Source: Arthrobacter wenxiniae (GTDB taxonomy: Bacteria > Actinomycetota > Actinomycetes > Actinomycetales > Micrococcaceae). Taken from it: a stretch of DNA of 64,000 nt. The notes under the pieces are model-generated. The model searched no databases, was not told the origin of the DNA, and saw only the letters and a list, made by a program, of their open reading frames with translations. This document shows, one piece after another, positions 37,385 to 47,202 of this stretch (positions are counted from its first letter, which is position 1; each line of letters opens with the position of its first letter). The translations under genes were made by a program, and so were the position numbers. The stretch spans positions 1 through 64,000 of the forward strand of contig NZ_JAAMFM010000012.1 in assembly GCF_013376105.1 (NCBI RefSeq). The letters run 5' to 3'.

Positions 37385-37475
37385 GCGGTCCTCGGTAGTG
37401 GTCTCCGGGAACGGCCCTTCAGGGGCGCCCGTGGACCTCGATCGAAGACCGGGTGTTGTACAGGTCCCCGCAGCA
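37385..37475 (+). ncRNA. Candidate Actino-pnp-like leader RNA
   Basis: Upstream of pnp, an outer stem GGTCT (37400-37404) with AGACC (37446-37450) encloses CGGG (37406-37409) with CCCG (37428-37431) and an inner GCCC/GGGC hairpin. Actinobacteria are known to carry the conserved Actino-pnp RNA motif in pnp 5' leaders, presumably for PNPase autoregulation. The position fits, but I could not test a covariance model, so identity rests on location and foldability. The rest of the rpsO-pnp gap (about 310 bases) shows no gene. Confidence 0.4.
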
Positions 37476-37565
37476 TGATCCGGTGGGGTGCCTGGGCTGG
37501 TGGTGGAGCGCTTCGTACGGTGCAAGCGTTTTTGAACACCTACAAGGAAATGGAGGTGACTCTCC

Positions 37566-39803
37566 ATGGAGGGTCCCGAGATTCAGTACGCAGAGGCCGT
37601 CATTGACAACGGCCGTTATGGCAAGCGCGTCGTCCGCTTTGAGACCGGCCGCCTTGCCCAGCAGGCCGCCGGTTCCGCGATGGTCTACATCGACGAAGAC
37701 ACCGTCATGCTTTCGGCCACCACGGCGGGCAAGCACCCGCGTGAAGGCTTCGACTTCTTCCCGCTGACCGTTGATGTGGAAGAGCGCATGTACGCCGCCG
37801 GCCGCATCCCGGGCAGCTTCTTCCGCCGCGAGGGCCGCCCCTCCACGGACGCCATCCTGGCCTGCCGCCTCATGGACCGCCCGCTGCGCCCCGCCTTCAA
37901 GAAGGGCCTGCGCAACGAGGTCCAGATCGTCGTCACCATCCTGGCGATCAACCCGGACGTGCTCTACGACGTGGTGGCAATCAACGCCTCCTCCATGTCC
38001 ACCCAGCTCTCCGGCCTGCCGTTCTCCGGCCCCATCGGCGGCGTCCGCGTTGCCCTGGTCGACGACGGCAAGGGCGCCCAGTGGGTTGCCTTCCCGAAGC
38101 ACTCCGAGCTGGAAAACGCCGTGTTCAACATGGTGGTGGCCGGCAAGGTCACCGGCGACGACGTTGCGATCATGATGGTCGAGGCTGAGGCCACGGACAA
38201 CTCCTGGAACCTCATCAAGGAACAGGGCCACACGGCCCCCACCGAAGAGGTTGTGGCCGAGGGCCTCGAGGCCGCCAAGCCGTTCATCAAGGCCCTGTGC
38301 GACGCCCAGGCCGACCTGGCCGCACGCGCCGCCAAGCCCACCGTCGAGTTCCCGGTCTTCCTGGACTACGAGGAGGACGCCTATGCCGCCGTCGAGGCAG
38401 CCGCGGCCGTCAAGCTGGCAGCGGTGTTCTCGATCGCCGACAAGCAGGATCGCGACAACGCCTCCGACGCCTTGAAGGACGAGACCGTCGCCGCCCTGGC
38501 CGCGGACTTCGAAGGCCGCGAGAAGGAGCTGTCCGCAGCCTTCCGCTCCGTGACCAAGCAGGTCATCCGCCAGCGCATCCTCACCGAGCAGGTCCGCATC
38601 GACGGCCGCGGACTGACGGACATCCGCCAGCTCACCGCCGAGGTCGAGGTCCTGCCGCGCGTGCACGGCTCCGCCATCTTTGAACGCGGCGAGACCCAGA
38701 TCCTGGGTGTCACCACGTTGAACATGTTGAAGATGGAACAGCAGATTGACTCGCTGAGCCCGGTAACGCGCAAGCGCTACATGCACAACTACAACTTCCC
38801 GCCGTACTCCACCGGTGAAACCGGCCGCGTGGGCTCGCCCAAGCGCCGCGAAATCGGCCACGGCGCCCTGGCAGAGCGCGCCATCATGCCGGTGCTGCCC
38901 TCGCGTGAAGAGTTCCCCTACGCCATCCGCCAGGTGTCCGAGGCGCTCAGCTCCAACGGCTCCACCTCCATGGGTTCCGTTTGCGCATCGACCCTGTCGC
39001 TGCTCAACGCCGGCGTGCCCCTGAAGGCGCCGGTTGCCGGCATCGCCATGGGCCTGGTCTCCGACCAGGTGGACGGCCAGACCCGCTACGCCGCCCTGAC
39101 GGACATCCTCGGCGCCGAAGACGCCTTCGGTGACATGGACTTCAAGGTTGCCGGCACGTCAGAGTTCGTCACGGCCATCCAGCTGGACACGAAGCTCGAC
39201 GGCATCCCGGCCTCCGTGCTGGCCGCCGCCCTGAAGCAGGCCCGCGAGGCGCGCCTGCACATCCTCAGCGTCCTTAACGCCGCCATCGACGTCCCGGACG
39301 AGCTCTCCGAGTTCGCGCCGCGGGTCATTGCGGTCAAGATCCCCGTTGACAAGATCGGCGAGGTCATTGGGCCGAAGGGCAAGATGATCAACCAGATCCA
39401 GGAAGACACCGGTGCCGACATCTCCATTGAAGATGACGGAACCGTGTACATCGGTGCGACGAACGGCCCCTCCGCGGATGCCGCCCGTTCAGCGATCAAC
39501 GCCATCGCGAACCCGCAGGTTCCGGAAATCGGTGAGCGTTACCTGGGAACCGTTGTCAAGACCACCACGTTCGGCGCGTTCATTTCGCTCACGCCCGGCA
39601 AGGACGGACTGCTGCACATCTCCGAGCTGCGCAAGCTCTCCGGCGGCAAGCGTGTTGACAACGTTGACGACGTGGTCTCCGTCGGCCAGAAGATCCAGGT
39701 GGAAATCACCAAGATCGACGACCGCGGCAAGCTGTCCCTGTCCCCGGTTGTTGCCGAGGAAGAGACCGCCGAAGAAGCAGTTGCCGAAGGCGTTGCTGAA
39801 TAG
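37566..39803 (+). CDS. pnp: Polyribonucleotide nucleotidyltransferase (PNPase)
   Basis: This 745-residue 3'-5' phosphorolytic exoribonuclease acts in RNA decay. ATG 37566 has GGAGG upstream. The first RNase PH domain has [24 protein letters not shown] split across about residues 79-102. The second carries the catalytic region [12 protein letters not shown]-like ([13 protein letters not shown]) and [14 protein letters not shown]. The KH domain has [12 protein letters not shown] (about 602-613), and the S1 domain is near residues 655-725. An acidic tail rich in Glu/Ala ends the protein. The M16 protease starts three bases after its stop. Confidence 0.98.
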   Translation: MEGPEIQYAEAVIDNGRYGKRVVRFETGRLAQQAAGSAMVYIDEDTVMLSATTAGKHPREGFDFFPLTVDVEERMYAAGRIPGSFFRREGRPSTDAILACRLMDRPLRPAFKKGLRNEVQIVVTILAINPDVLYDVVAINASSMSTQLSGLPFSGPIGGVRVALVDDGKGAQWVAFPKHSELENAVFNMVVAGKVTGDDVAIMMVEAEATDNSWNLIKEQGHTAPTEEVVAEGLEAAKPFIKALCDAQADLAARAAKPTVEFPVFLDYEEDAYAAVEAAAAVKLAAVFSIADKQDRDNASDALKDETVAALAADFEGREKELSAAFRSVTKQVIRQRILTEQVRIDGRGLTDIRQLTAEVEVLPRVHGSAIFERGETQILGVTTLNMLKMEQQIDSLSPVTRKRYMHNYNFPPYSTGETGRVGSPKRREIGHGALAERAIMPVLPSREEFPYAIRQVSEALSSNGSTSMGSVCASTLSLLNAGVPLKAPVAGIAMGLVSDQVDGQTRYAALTDILGAEDAFGDMDFKVAGTSEFVTAIQLDTKLDGIPASVLAAALKQAREARLHILSVLNAAIDVPDELSEFAPRVIAVKIPVDKIGEVIGPKGKMINQIQEDTGADISIEDDGTVYIGATNGPSADAARSAINAIANPQVPEIGERYLGTVVKTTTFGAFISLTPGKDGLLHISELRKLSGGKRVDNVDDVVSVGQKIQVEITKIDDRGKLSLSPVVAEEETAEEAVAEGVAE

Positions 39804-39806
39804 TTC

Positions 39807-41165
39807 ATGGCAATTACCCTTTTGCCGCTGACCTCCGCTGCCGACGGACTGGCGGATTCAGGATCCTCGCTCATCTCGGGCACGGCGGGCGGCGCAGCAG
39901 TGCGCCGTTCCGTCCTGCCCGGGGGTGTGCGGGTCCTCACCGAGTCCATGCCGGGGCAGCGAAGCGCGACAATCGGCTTTTGGGTCGGTGTTGGCTCCCG
40001 GGATGAAACCGAGGGCCAACGCGGCTCGACCCACTTCCTTGAACATCTGCTGTTCAAGGGCACCCTGCGCCGGACAGCGCTGGAAATCGCCTCCGCCTTT
40101 GACGAGGTGGGCGGCGAATCCAACGCGGCCACGGCCAAGGAAAGCACCTGCTACTACGCGCGGGTGCTCGACACCGACCTGCCCATGGCCATCGACGTCA
40201 TCGCCGACATGGTCACCTCCGCCGTGCTGGACCCGGCCGAGCTGGAGCAGGAACGCGATGTCATCCTGGAGGAAATCGCCATGGACAGCGACGACCCCAC
40301 CGACGTCGCCCACGAAAAGTTTGTTGAGGCCGTCATGGGCCGCCACGCCCTGGGACGCCCCATCGGGGGAACGCCCGAGGCCATCAAGGCCGTCCCGCGC
40401 GACTCCGTCTGGGCGCACTACCAAAAGCACTACCGGCCCGAGACACTCGTCATCACCGCCGCCGGCGGCCTTGACCACGACGCCGTCTGCGAGCACGTCC
40501 TCTCCGCCCTGCGCACCGCCGGCTGGTCCCTGGACGACGGCGTCGCCCCGGCTCCGCGCCGCGACTCCGCCCCCGCCGCCATCACCGGCACGGCCGGGCT
40601 GCACGTGGTCGCCCGCCAGGTGGAGCAGGCCAACATCATCATCGGCTGTCCGTCGCTGACGGCCACCGACCCCCGCCGCTACGTCATGAGCGTGTTGAAT
40701 TCCGTCCTGGGCGGCGGCATGTCCTCGCGGCTGTTCCAGGAGATCCGCGAAAAGCGCGGCCTGGTCTACTCCACGTATTCCTTTGCCTCCTCCTACGCCG
40801 ATGCCGGCTACTTTGGCATGTATGCGGGCTGTTCGCCGCTAAAGGTCGGCCAGGTCATCGGCCTGCTGACGGCCGAGCTGGAGAAACTGGCGGCCGACGG
40901 GATCACCGAGGCTGAACTCGCCAAGGCCCTGGGCCAAATGTCCGGCGGGATCGTCCTGGCCCTTGAAGACACCGGCTCGCGCATGTCACGTCTGGGCCGG
41001 GCGGAACTGGTCTCCGGCGAATTCCTCGACATCGACGAGACCCTCGGCCGCATCCGCGCCGTCACCACCGCGCAGGTGCGTGACCTGGCCCGTGAACTCG
41101 CCGCCGCGCCCCGCACCATCACCGTGGTGGGCCCCTTCGAGGAATCCGAGACCTTCGGCCTGTAG
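39807..41165 (+). CDS. M16 family zinc metallopeptidase
   Basis: This 452-residue protein is of the mitochondrial-processing-peptidase-like M16B type. The inverted zinc motif HFLEH is in GSTHFLEHLLFKGT, with the distal Glu in LEQERDVILEEIAM. The second, non-catalytic domain contains SVLNSVLGGGMSSRLFQEIREKRGLVYS. A low-complexity N-terminus of about 33 residues precedes RRSVLPGGVRVLTESMPG. Its tight linkage to pnp is widespread in actinobacteria, and the substrate is unknown. In related genomes dapB follows; here a molybdenum-cofactor cluster intervenes. Confidence 0.93.
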   Translation: MAITLLPLTSAADGLADSGSSLISGTAGGAAVRRSVLPGGVRVLTESMPGQRSATIGFWVGVGSRDETEGQRGSTHFLEHLLFKGTLRRTALEIASAFDEVGGESNAATAKESTCYYARVLDTDLPMAIDVIADMVTSAVLDPAELEQERDVILEEIAMDSDDPTDVAHEKFVEAVMGRHALGRPIGGTPEAIKAVPRDSVWAHYQKHYRPETLVITAAGGLDHDAVCEHVLSALRTAGWSLDDGVAPAPRRDSAPAAITGTAGLHVVARQVEQANIIIGCPSLTATDPRRYVMSVLNSVLGGGMSSRLFQEIREKRGLVYSTYSFASSYADAGYFGMYAGCSPLKVGQVIGLLTAELEKLAADGITEAELAKALGQMSGGIVLALEDTGSRMSRLGRAELVSGEFLDIDETLGRIRAVTTAQVRDLARELAAAPRTITVVGPFEESETFGL

Positions 41166-41187
41166 CCGCCTGCCGTGGCGGGCGCGG

Positions 41188-41469
41188 TTACCCGCCGGCG
41201 AACGGCGGCAGGACGTCAACGACGTCGTCCGGGGCCAGCTCGGCGGCGAGGTTCCGCTGGGAGATCTCATTGACCAGGAAGCTGCAGCGGGTCAGCAGCT
41301 CGGACAGCGGGGGAGTGCTGGGTGAGGCCGACACCGGAAACGACGCCACCAGCAGCCTGGACAGCTCGCCCAGCGTGAAGGGGGCCGCGCCCGCCACGGA
41401 GGCCACGTCCACCACCTGCTCCTCAACACCCGTGGCCGCCGCGGCGGCGGCAAAAAATCGTACGTCCAT
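41188..41469 (-). CDS. moaD: MoaD/ThiS family sulfur carrier
   Basis: This 93-residue ubiquitin-like protein ends in Gly-Gly (VLPPFAGG), the site of thiocarboxylation that supplies dithiolene sulfur in molybdopterin synthesis. The core FLVNEISQRNLAAELAPDDVVDVLPP fits MoaD, the small subunit of MPT synthase with MoaE. ATG 41469 lies two bases after the moaA stop, with AGGAGG overlapping the end of moaA, so it is cotranscribed and probably translationally coupled. It is the last gene on the minus strand before the M16 protease gene. Confidence 0.9.
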   Translation of the reverse strand: MDVRFFAAAAAATGVEEQVVDVASVAGAAPFTLGELSRLLVASFPVSASPSTPPLSELLTRCSFLVNEISQRNLAAELAPDDVVDVLPPFAGG

Positions 41470-41471
41470 TC

Positions 41472-42590
41472 TCAGCCTCCTATGGCGCTCATGCTGCGGT
41501 CGGGTTGGACAAAGTCGGCATCGCCCAACCCCGGGTGGCCCATGCCGTGGGCCTTCGGCTTGGCCCACATGGCGTCCTGCCAGCGGGCGGCGACGGCGTC
41601 GTCGTCGTCCGGGGACGTGCCGGCACGCAACAGGGCCAGCAGGTCGACCTCCGTGCGGGAAAACAGGCAGCTCATCACCTTGCCTTCGGCGGTGATGCGG
41701 GTGCGGCGGCAGTCGGCACAGAACGGCTCGGTCACGGAGGCGATGATGCCCACAGTGCCCAGGAGTGCCGGCGAGCCCGGGTGCCGCACTTCAAAGCGTT
41801 CGGCGGGGGCGCCCTCCCGCGAGCGGGGGTCGGGCGCGAGCTCAAAGGTTCCGCCGAGCAGCCCGCGGATCTCGGCCGCTGTGATCATGCCGTCGCGGGT
41901 CCAGCCGTGGTCGGCGTCCAGGGGCATCTGCTCGATGAAGCGCAGCTCGTAGCCGCGGTCCAGGCACCAGCCCAACAGCCCGGCGGCGTGGCCGTCATTG
42001 ACGCCGCGCATCAGGACGGCGTTGACCTTGAGGGGGCGCAGGCCCGCGGCGTCGGCGGCCTCGATCCCGGCCAGCACCTGGTCGAGGAACGGGCGGCGTG
42101 TCAGCTGCAGGAAGGCGTCGTGATGCAGGGTGTCCATGGAGACGTTCAGCCGCGTCAGCCCGGCCTCGGCCAGGGCCTGCGCCTTCCCGGCCAGCCCGAC
42201 GCCGTTGGTGGTCAGCGAAATCGGCAGTGACGGGTGGTTGCGGCGCAGGGCCGCGATGATGTCCACGAGGTCCGCGCGCACCAGTGGTTCCCCGCCGGTC
42301 AGCCGCAGCTCGCGCACGCCCAGCCGCTCCACGCCCAGGCCCACCAGCCGCACAATCTCCGCGGCGGTGAGCAGTTTGGACTTCTTCAGCCACTCCAGTC
42401 CGTCCTCCGGCATGCAGTAGTGGCAGCGCAGATTGCACTTGTCCGTCAGTGAGAGCCGCATGTCCGAGGCAACGCGGCCAAACTGGTCCACCAGGCCCGA
42501 AAGGGCCGGCCGCGGAGCCGCGGCCGGCAGGCTGGCGGAGGCGGCGGCGGGAACCGCCGGCATGCCGAGTGTAATGCGTCCCGTGTCCAT
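41472..42590 (-). CDS. moaA: GTP 3',8-cyclase MoaA
   Basis: This 372-residue radical-SAM enzyme carries out the first step of molybdenum-cofactor synthesis with MoaC. The N-terminal SAM cluster Cys motif is CNLRCHYC (residues about 52-59). Middle strands include LRLTGGEPLVR. The second cluster is FCADCRRTRITAEGKVMSC near residues 295-313. A 35-residue Ala/Pro-rich N-terminus is longer than usual. The usual C-terminal GG is represented by the final IGG. It is divergent from the sulfite-oxidase-like gene with 114 bases between. Confidence 0.95.
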   Translation of the reverse strand: MDTGRITLGMPAVPAAASASLPAAAPRPALSGLVDQFGRVASDMRLSLTDKCNLRCHYCMPEDGLEWLKKSKLLTAAEIVRLVGLGVERLGVRELRLTGGEPLVRADLVDIIAALRRNHPSLPISLTTNGVGLAGKAQALAEAGLTRLNVSMDTLHHDAFLQLTRRPFLDQVLAGIEAADAAGLRPLKVNAVLMRGVNDGHAAGLLGWCLDRGYELRFIEQMPLDADHGWTRDGMITAAEIRGLLGGTFELAPDPRSREGAPAERFEVRHPGSPALLGTVGIIASVTEPFCADCRRTRITAEGKVMSCLFSRTEVDLLALLRAGTSPDDDDAVAARWQDAMWAKPKAHGMGHPGLGDADFVQPDRSMSAIGG

Positions 42591-42704
42591 GGCTCCACGC
42601 TACGCCATGGGCGCCATTTGGGGGCAGGCGGCGCTTTGTGCCGGCCCCGAAACTAGACTTGTGGCATGGTGCCGGGCGGGTATTCGGCCCAAAGGAGGGA
42701 TGCC

Positions 42705-44294
42705 ATGGAGGCGCGTCGGTACTGGGCCTTGGCGGCAGTGGTGTGCACGGGCGTCGGGGTGGCGGCAGGCGAACTCGTCGCGGCGGTGCTCAGCCCGTCT
42801 GCGTCGCCGGTGAGCGCCGTGGGCCAGGGCGTGATCGGCGCCCTGCCCGGCGGCGTGAAGGAGTGGGCCATCCACCTGTTCGGCACCTCGGACAAGACGG
42901 TCTTCCTGGCCTCCATGGTGGTGGTCATGGCTGTGCTGGCCGCCGTCGCCGGGCTGCTTGAACGCGCCAGGCGCGGCCGTGGACTGGTGCTCATCGCGGT
43001 GTTCGGTGTGGCGGGCATCGTGGCCGTCGCGTCCCGGCCCGACGCCTCCAGCCTGGCCTTTGTGGCACCCGTGGCCGCCGGCGGGCTGGCGATGGCGCTG
43101 CTCGCCTGGGTCCGCGGCAGGCTCCTGCGGCCGGCCCCGCCCCGGGCATTCCAGGGGGAGCGCGGCGCCGGCCCCCGCCGGCCCGACGCCGCCCCGCCGC
43201 CGGGGCCCGCCGCGCCCGGCCGCTCCACGACCCGGCGCGGCTTCCTCGGCTACATGGGTGCCGGTGCGGTGGTCGCGGCGGCGGCCGGCGGTGCCGCGGT
43301 GGTGCTGCGCAGGGCGTCGGTGGCCGTGGCCGGGCTGCGCGCCAAGGTCACGTTGCCGCGCGCCCTCAAGCCCGCCCCTGCCGTCCCCGCTGCCGCCGTC
43401 CTGGACGTTGCCGGCCTCACCCCGCTCGTCACCGATCCCAACAATTTCTACCGGATAGACACGGCACTGGTGGTCCCGGCAGTGAATTCGGACACCTGGA
43501 AGCTGGCAGTGACCGGGCTCGTGGAGCGCGAGGTCACGCTGACGTTTGCCGAGCTGCTCTCCAAGCCCCTCGTGGAGCAGTACGTGACCATTGGCTGCGT
43601 CTCCAACGAGGTGGGCGGGGACCTGGTGGGGAACGCGCGCTGGCTCGGCTGGCCGGTCCGGGAGCTCCTGGCGGAGGCGGGCACCGTTCCCGGCGCGGAC
43701 ATGGTCCTCTCGCGCAGCACGGACGGCTTCACCGCCGGAACCCCGCTCGCGGCGCTGACGGACGCCCGGAACGCCATGATCGCCGTGGGGATGAACGGGG
43801 CGCCGCTGCCGCTGGTGCACGGCTACCCGGCCAGGCTCATCGTGCCGGGCCTCTACGGCTATGTCTCGGCCACAAAGTGGCTGGCCGAACTGAAGGTCAC
43901 CACCTTCGCGGCGGACCAGGGCTATTGGACGCCGCTGGGGTGGAGCGCGCTGGGACCCATCAAGACGGCGTCGCGCATTGACGTCCCGCGCAACGGGGCG
44001 GACCTCGCCGCCGGCCGCTTCACGGCAGCCGGGCTGGCGTGGGCGCCGGAGCGGGGCATCTCCGCCGTGCAGCTCCAGCTCGACGGCGGACCCTGGCAGG
44101 GCGCGTCGCTCGCGGCCGCGCTGAACAAGGACACCTGGGTCCAGTGGCAGGCCCCCCTCACGCTCACGGCCGGCAGGCACCAGCTGAGGGTGCGGGCGCT
44201 GGACGGGGCCGGGGCCGTGCAGACCGGGGTCCCGGCACCGCCGGCGCCGAACGGGGCCACGGGCTGGCACACGGTGGAATTCACGGCGAGGTGA
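42705..44294 (+). CDS. Membrane-anchored sulfite-oxidase-like molybdoenzyme
   Basis: This 529-residue protein starts at ATG 42705 behind AAAGGAGG. The first 150 residues hold about four membrane helices. A polar Pro-rich linker follows, with a twin-arginine-like TRRGFLG and a further hydrophobic stretch at about 175-205. The catalytic domain (about 240-430) is of the oxidoreductase molybdopterin-binding type, with the molybdenum-ligand Cys298 in TIGCVSNEVGG. A Mo-co dimerisation domain lies at about 435-529. The enzyme is expected on the outer face of the membrane, oxidising sulfite or reducing an oxidised compound; the substrate is not predictable. It lies beside its cofactor genes. The internal twin-arginine after helices is unusual. 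Confidence 0.88.
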   Translation: MEARRYWALAAVVCTGVGVAAGELVAAVLSPSASPVSAVGQGVIGALPGGVKEWAIHLFGTSDKTVFLASMVVVMAVLAAVAGLLERARRGRGLVLIAVFGVAGIVAVASRPDASSLAFVAPVAAGGLAMALLAWVRGRLLRPAPPRAFQGERGAGPRRPDAAPPPGPAAPGRSTTRRGFLGYMGAGAVVAAAAGGAAVVLRRASVAVAGLRAKVTLPRALKPAPAVPAAAVLDVAGLTPLVTDPNNFYRIDTALVVPAVNSDTWKLAVTGLVEREVTLTFAELLSKPLVEQYVTIGCVSNEVGGDLVGNARWLGWPVRELLAEAGTVPGADMVLSRSTDGFTAGTPLAALTDARNAMIAVGMNGAPLPLVHGYPARLIVPGLYGYVSATKWLAELKVTTFAADQGYWTPLGWSALGPIKTASRIDVPRNGADLAAGRFTAAGLAWAPERGISAVQLQLDGGPWQGASLAAALNKDTWVQWQAPLTLTAGRHQLRVRALDGAGAVQTGVPAPPAPNGATGWHTVEFTAR

Positions 44295-44355
44295 GCGGAC
44301 TCGCCTAGGATGGGTTTACAGCGCGCCGCCGTGCGTGGTTCCGGGAGGAAAACTG

Positions 44356-45633
44356 ATGCGTAGAACAGTCGCCGAGCACCAACAGGCCGTGCTCGAGGTC
44401 CTGGCCCGCGCCTGGAAGGGTGAGGCCGGCGCCCCCTTGCTGCACGACGCCGGAACGCGGGTTCCGCTGGCCGACGCAGCGGGCCGCGTGCTGGCCGCGG
44501 AGCTGCGCGCGCCCATTGACCTGCCGCCCTTTGCCAATTCCCAGATGGACGGCTTCGCCGTCTGGGCGGAGGCGCGGCAAGAGCAACCCAAAGACGTTGA
44601 TTCTGCCACATCAACCGTTTACCGTGTCGCGGCGGCAATCCCCGCCGGCATCCTTCCGCCGCGGCTCGAAGCGGGCACGGCTGCCCCCATCATGACCGGT
44701 GCCATGCTCCCCGAAGGGGCCAACGCCGTGGTGCCCGTGGAGCAGGCGCACCCCGCGCATTTCCCGGCGGAAGGCGGGACCGTGGAACTGCCTGCCACCG
44801 CTCCGGGCACCTTTGTCCGGGCCAGGGGCAGCGACCTGCCCGCCGGCAGCGCCGCCATTCCTGCCGGGGCGCTGCTGAACGCGGCGCACATCGGGCTGGC
44901 CTCCGCGCTGGGCCGCAGTTCCCTGATGGTGCGCCCGCGCCCGCGCGTCCTTCTGGTGACCACGGGCGACGAAGTGCTGCTGCCCGGGGATCCCCGGGCT
45001 GCGGACGGCCTGCCGGAAGGCCGGATCTTCGACGCCAACATGGCATTGTTGCGCGCCAACTTGCAGCAGGCCGGCGTTGAGGTGGTGCTGGCCCCCGTGG
45101 TCCTCGACGACCCGCACGCGCTGCTGGAGGTGCTGGACGGCTACGTGGACACGGTTGACCTGGTCCTGTCGACGGGAGGCATCAGCGCCGGCGCCTTTGA
45201 GGTCGTGAAGCAGGCGCTCTCCGGCTTGGAGGTGGACTTTGTGTCGCTCGCCCTGCAGCCCGGCGGCCCGCAGGCACTGGGCAGCTACAAGGGCGTGCCC
45301 TTCATCGGCTTCCCGGGGAACCCCGTCAGCGGCGCGGTGTCCTTTGAACTGTTCCTGCGCCCCGCGCTGGCGCAGCTCCTTGGCGCCCCGGCGCCGCGCA
45401 GGCGCGTGCTGGCCGCACTGGAGCGCCCACTTTCCTCTCCTGCCGGCAGGTACCAGGTCCGGCGGGGCATCTACGAGGGCCCCGAGTACGAGTCCGCAGC
45501 CTCGGTGCGCGAGGTGGGCGGGCCGTCGTCGCACCTGCTGGGGGCACTTGCCCAGGCCAACGCACTCATCCACATCCCGGCGGGCGTCACGGAATTGCAT
45601 GCCGGGGCAAAAGTGGAAGTATGGCTGTTGTGA
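44356..45633 (+). CDS. moeA: Molybdopterin molybdenumtransferase MoeA
   Basis: This 425-residue enzyme inserts molybdate into adenylated molybdopterin. ATG 44356 has GGGAGGAA upstream. Landmarks are [14 protein letters not shown] (substrate-binding, about residues 56-69), [19 protein letters not shown], the MoaB-like fold [28 protein letters not shown], and [13 protein letters not shown]. The C-terminal domain IV follows. Its end overlaps moaC by 13 bases if ATG 45621 is used. It is first in the plus-strand moeA-moaC-mog-moaE run. Confidence 0.96.
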   Translation: MRRTVAEHQQAVLEVLARAWKGEAGAPLLHDAGTRVPLADAAGRVLAAELRAPIDLPPFANSQMDGFAVWAEARQEQPKDVDSATSTVYRVAAAIPAGILPPRLEAGTAAPIMTGAMLPEGANAVVPVEQAHPAHFPAEGGTVELPATAPGTFVRARGSDLPAGSAAIPAGALLNAAHIGLASALGRSSLMVRPRPRVLLVTTGDEVLLPGDPRAADGLPEGRIFDANMALLRANLQQAGVEVVLAPVVLDDPHALLEVLDGYVDTVDLVLSTGGISAGAFEVVKQALSGLEVDFVSLALQPGGPQALGSYKGVPFIGFPGNPVSGAVSFELFLRPALAQLLGAPAPRRRVLAALERPLSSPAGRYQVRRGIYEGPEYESAASVREVGGPSSHLLGALAQANALIHIPAGVTELHAGAKVEVWLL

Positions 45634-46175
45634 GCAAGCCCCAGCCCCCCGAATTAACCCACCTGCGCCAGGACGGCACGGCGCAAATGGTGGATGTTTC
45701 CGCCAAGGCCGTCACCGTCCGGGAGGCCACGGCGGCCGGCACGGTGCACACCACCGCCCAGGTCATGGCCCTGCTCGGCGCCGGCGAGCTGCCCAAGGGC
45801 GACGCGCTGGCCGTGGCGCGGGTGGCCGGCATCATGGCCGCCAAGAAGACGCCCGAGCTCATTCCGCTGTGCCATCCACTGCCCATCTCCAAGGTCACGG
45901 TGGACTTTGACCTGGGCGCCACCGCCGTCACCATCAACGCCACCGTCAAGACCCGCGGCGTCACGGGAGTGGAGATGGAGGCGCTCACGGCCGTGTCCGT
46001 CGCCGCGCTGAGCGTGTATGACATGGTCAAGGCCGTGGACAAGCACGCGGTCATCTCCGGCATCCACGTGCTGGCCAAGAGCGGCGGCAAGAGCGGGGAC
46101 TGGACGGTGGACGCCGGGGAAGCGGGACCAGGGGCCGGCGCCGGACCGTGGGCCGGGCCGGGAGCCAGGGCATGA
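45621..46175 (+). CDS. moaC: Cyclic pyranopterin monophosphate synthase MoaC
   Basis: This 184-residue enzyme converts the MoaA product to cPMP. Landmarks are [36 protein letters not shown] and [30 protein letters not shown], which carry the active-site residues including Lys in the GVEMEAL region. A Gly/Ala/Pro-rich tail of about 18 residues ends the protein. The start may be ATG 45621 or GTG 45630, the latter giving a four-base overlap with moeA. The next gene overlaps by ATGA. Confidence 0.95.
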   Translation: MAVVSKPQPPELTHLRQDGTAQMVDVSAKAVTVREATAAGTVHTTAQVMALLGAGELPKGDALAVARVAGIMAAKKTPELIPLCHPLPISKVTVDFDLGATAVTINATVKTRGVTGVEMEALTAVSVAALSVYDMVKAVDKHAVISGIHVLAKSGGKSGDWTVDAGEAGPGAGAGPWAGPGARA

Positions 46176-46672
46176 GCGCCTGCGAGCCCGGCACGGGCCA
46201 GGACACGGCGGGCGTGGTCATCGCCTCCACCCGCGCGGCCCTGGGCGTGTACGCCGACAAGACCGGCCCCATCATTGCCGGCTGGCTGCGTGAACACGGC
46301 TTCGAAGTCGGCGAACCGGTGGTGGTGCCGGACGGCGCCCCCGTCGGCGCTGCCCTCCGCGCCCTGCTTGCGCAACATCCCGCCGTCGTGGTTACCAGCG
46401 GCGGCACCGGGCTGAGCCCCACCGACGAAACCCCCGACGTGACACTTCCCCTCCTGGACCGCGAGGTCCCAGGCATCATGGAGGCCATCCGTGCCGCCGG
46501 GCTGGCCAAAACGCCCATGGCCGCCCTCAGCCGCGGGCACGCGGGCCTGGCCGGGCGGACGTTCGTGGTGAACCTGCCGGGCTCGCCCTCCGGCGTCATG
46601 GACGGGCTGGCCGTGCTGGACCCGCTCCTGCCCCACATCTGCGAGCAGGCGGCCGGCGGCCATGGACACTAA
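46172..46672 (+). CDS. mog: Molybdopterin adenylyltransferase (MogA/MoaB type)
   Basis: This 166-residue protein has the MoCF-biosynthesis fold. [21 protein letters not shown] is at the start. [18 protein letters not shown] is at about residues 71-88 and contains the GGTG motif. VPGIMEAIR and [13 protein letters not shown] complete the active site. It adenylates molybdopterin before MoeA acts, though some MoaB homologues have lost this activity. ATG 46172 overlaps the moaC stop (ATGA), and its end overlaps moaE by 11 bases. Confidence 0.93.
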   Translation: MSACEPGTGQDTAGVVIASTRAALGVYADKTGPIIAGWLREHGFEVGEPVVVPDGAPVGAALRALLAQHPAVVVTSGGTGLSPTDETPDVTLPLLDREVPGIMEAIRAAGLAKTPMAALSRGHAGLAGRTFVVNLPGSPSGVMDGLAVLDPLLPHICEQAAGGHGH

Positions 46673-47192
46673 CGTTGAGGTGGTGGCCGCGCTGCTGAGC
46701 GCCGGGCCCATCTCCGTGGACGCCGCCATCGCGGCCGTCGAGTCCGACACCGCCGGCGCCGTGGTCAGCTTTAGCGGCATTGTGCGCAACCACGACGCCG
46801 GAAAGCAGGTGGCGCGGTTGTCCTACAGCGCCCATCCGCTCGCCCGGGGCGTCCTGGACGCCGTGGTGGCCTCCGTCACCGAAGGGGCCGCGGATCCGGA
46901 CGGGCACCCCGTACGGGTCTGGGTGGCGCACCGCGTGGGGCCGCTGGAGATCGGTGAACCAGCCCTGGTCGCCGCCGTCGCATCCTCGCACCGGGCAGAG
47001 GCCTTCGCCGTGTGTTCGGAGCTGGTGGAGCGGATCAAGGCCGAGGTTCCGATCTGGAAGGAACAGTTCTTCGCCGACGGCACCGCGGAGTGGGTGGGCG
47101 CCGGCGCGCTCCCCGGCGAAGCTGCCGGGGATGACGCGGCGGACCACCCTGCGGACCACACTGCGGACAATCCGGGGACCGAAAGCCAGTAG
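46662..47192 (+). CDS. moaE: Molybdopterin synthase catalytic subunit MoaE
   Basis: This 176-residue large subunit of MPT synthase works with MoaD to add two sulfurs to cPMP. Recognisable parts are GAVVSFSGIVRNHDAGKQV, LSYSAHPLA, VWVAHRVGPLEIGEPALV and the active-site Lys region RIKAEVPIWKEQFFADGTAEWVG. The C-terminal tail beyond about residue 150 is encoded by three 12-base repeats (47139-47174), giving ADHP, ADHT, ADNP. It is last in the Moco run; dapB starts 10 bases later, so transcription may read through. Confidence 0.94.
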   Translation: MDTNVEVVAALLSAGPISVDAAIAAVESDTAGAVVSFSGIVRNHDAGKQVARLSYSAHPLARGVLDAVVASVTEGAADPDGHPVRVWVAHRVGPLEIGEPALVAAVASSHRAEAFAVCSELVERIKAEVPIWKEQFFADGTAEWVGAGALPGEAAGDDAADHPADHTADNPGTESQ

Positions 47193-47202
47193 TCTTAAAA
47201 GC

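Noticed and set aside
44335-44356. Earlier start for moeA at 44335
   Set aside because: The ribosome binding site GGGAGGAA lies inside that extension and fits ATG 44356; the extra residues are not family-like.
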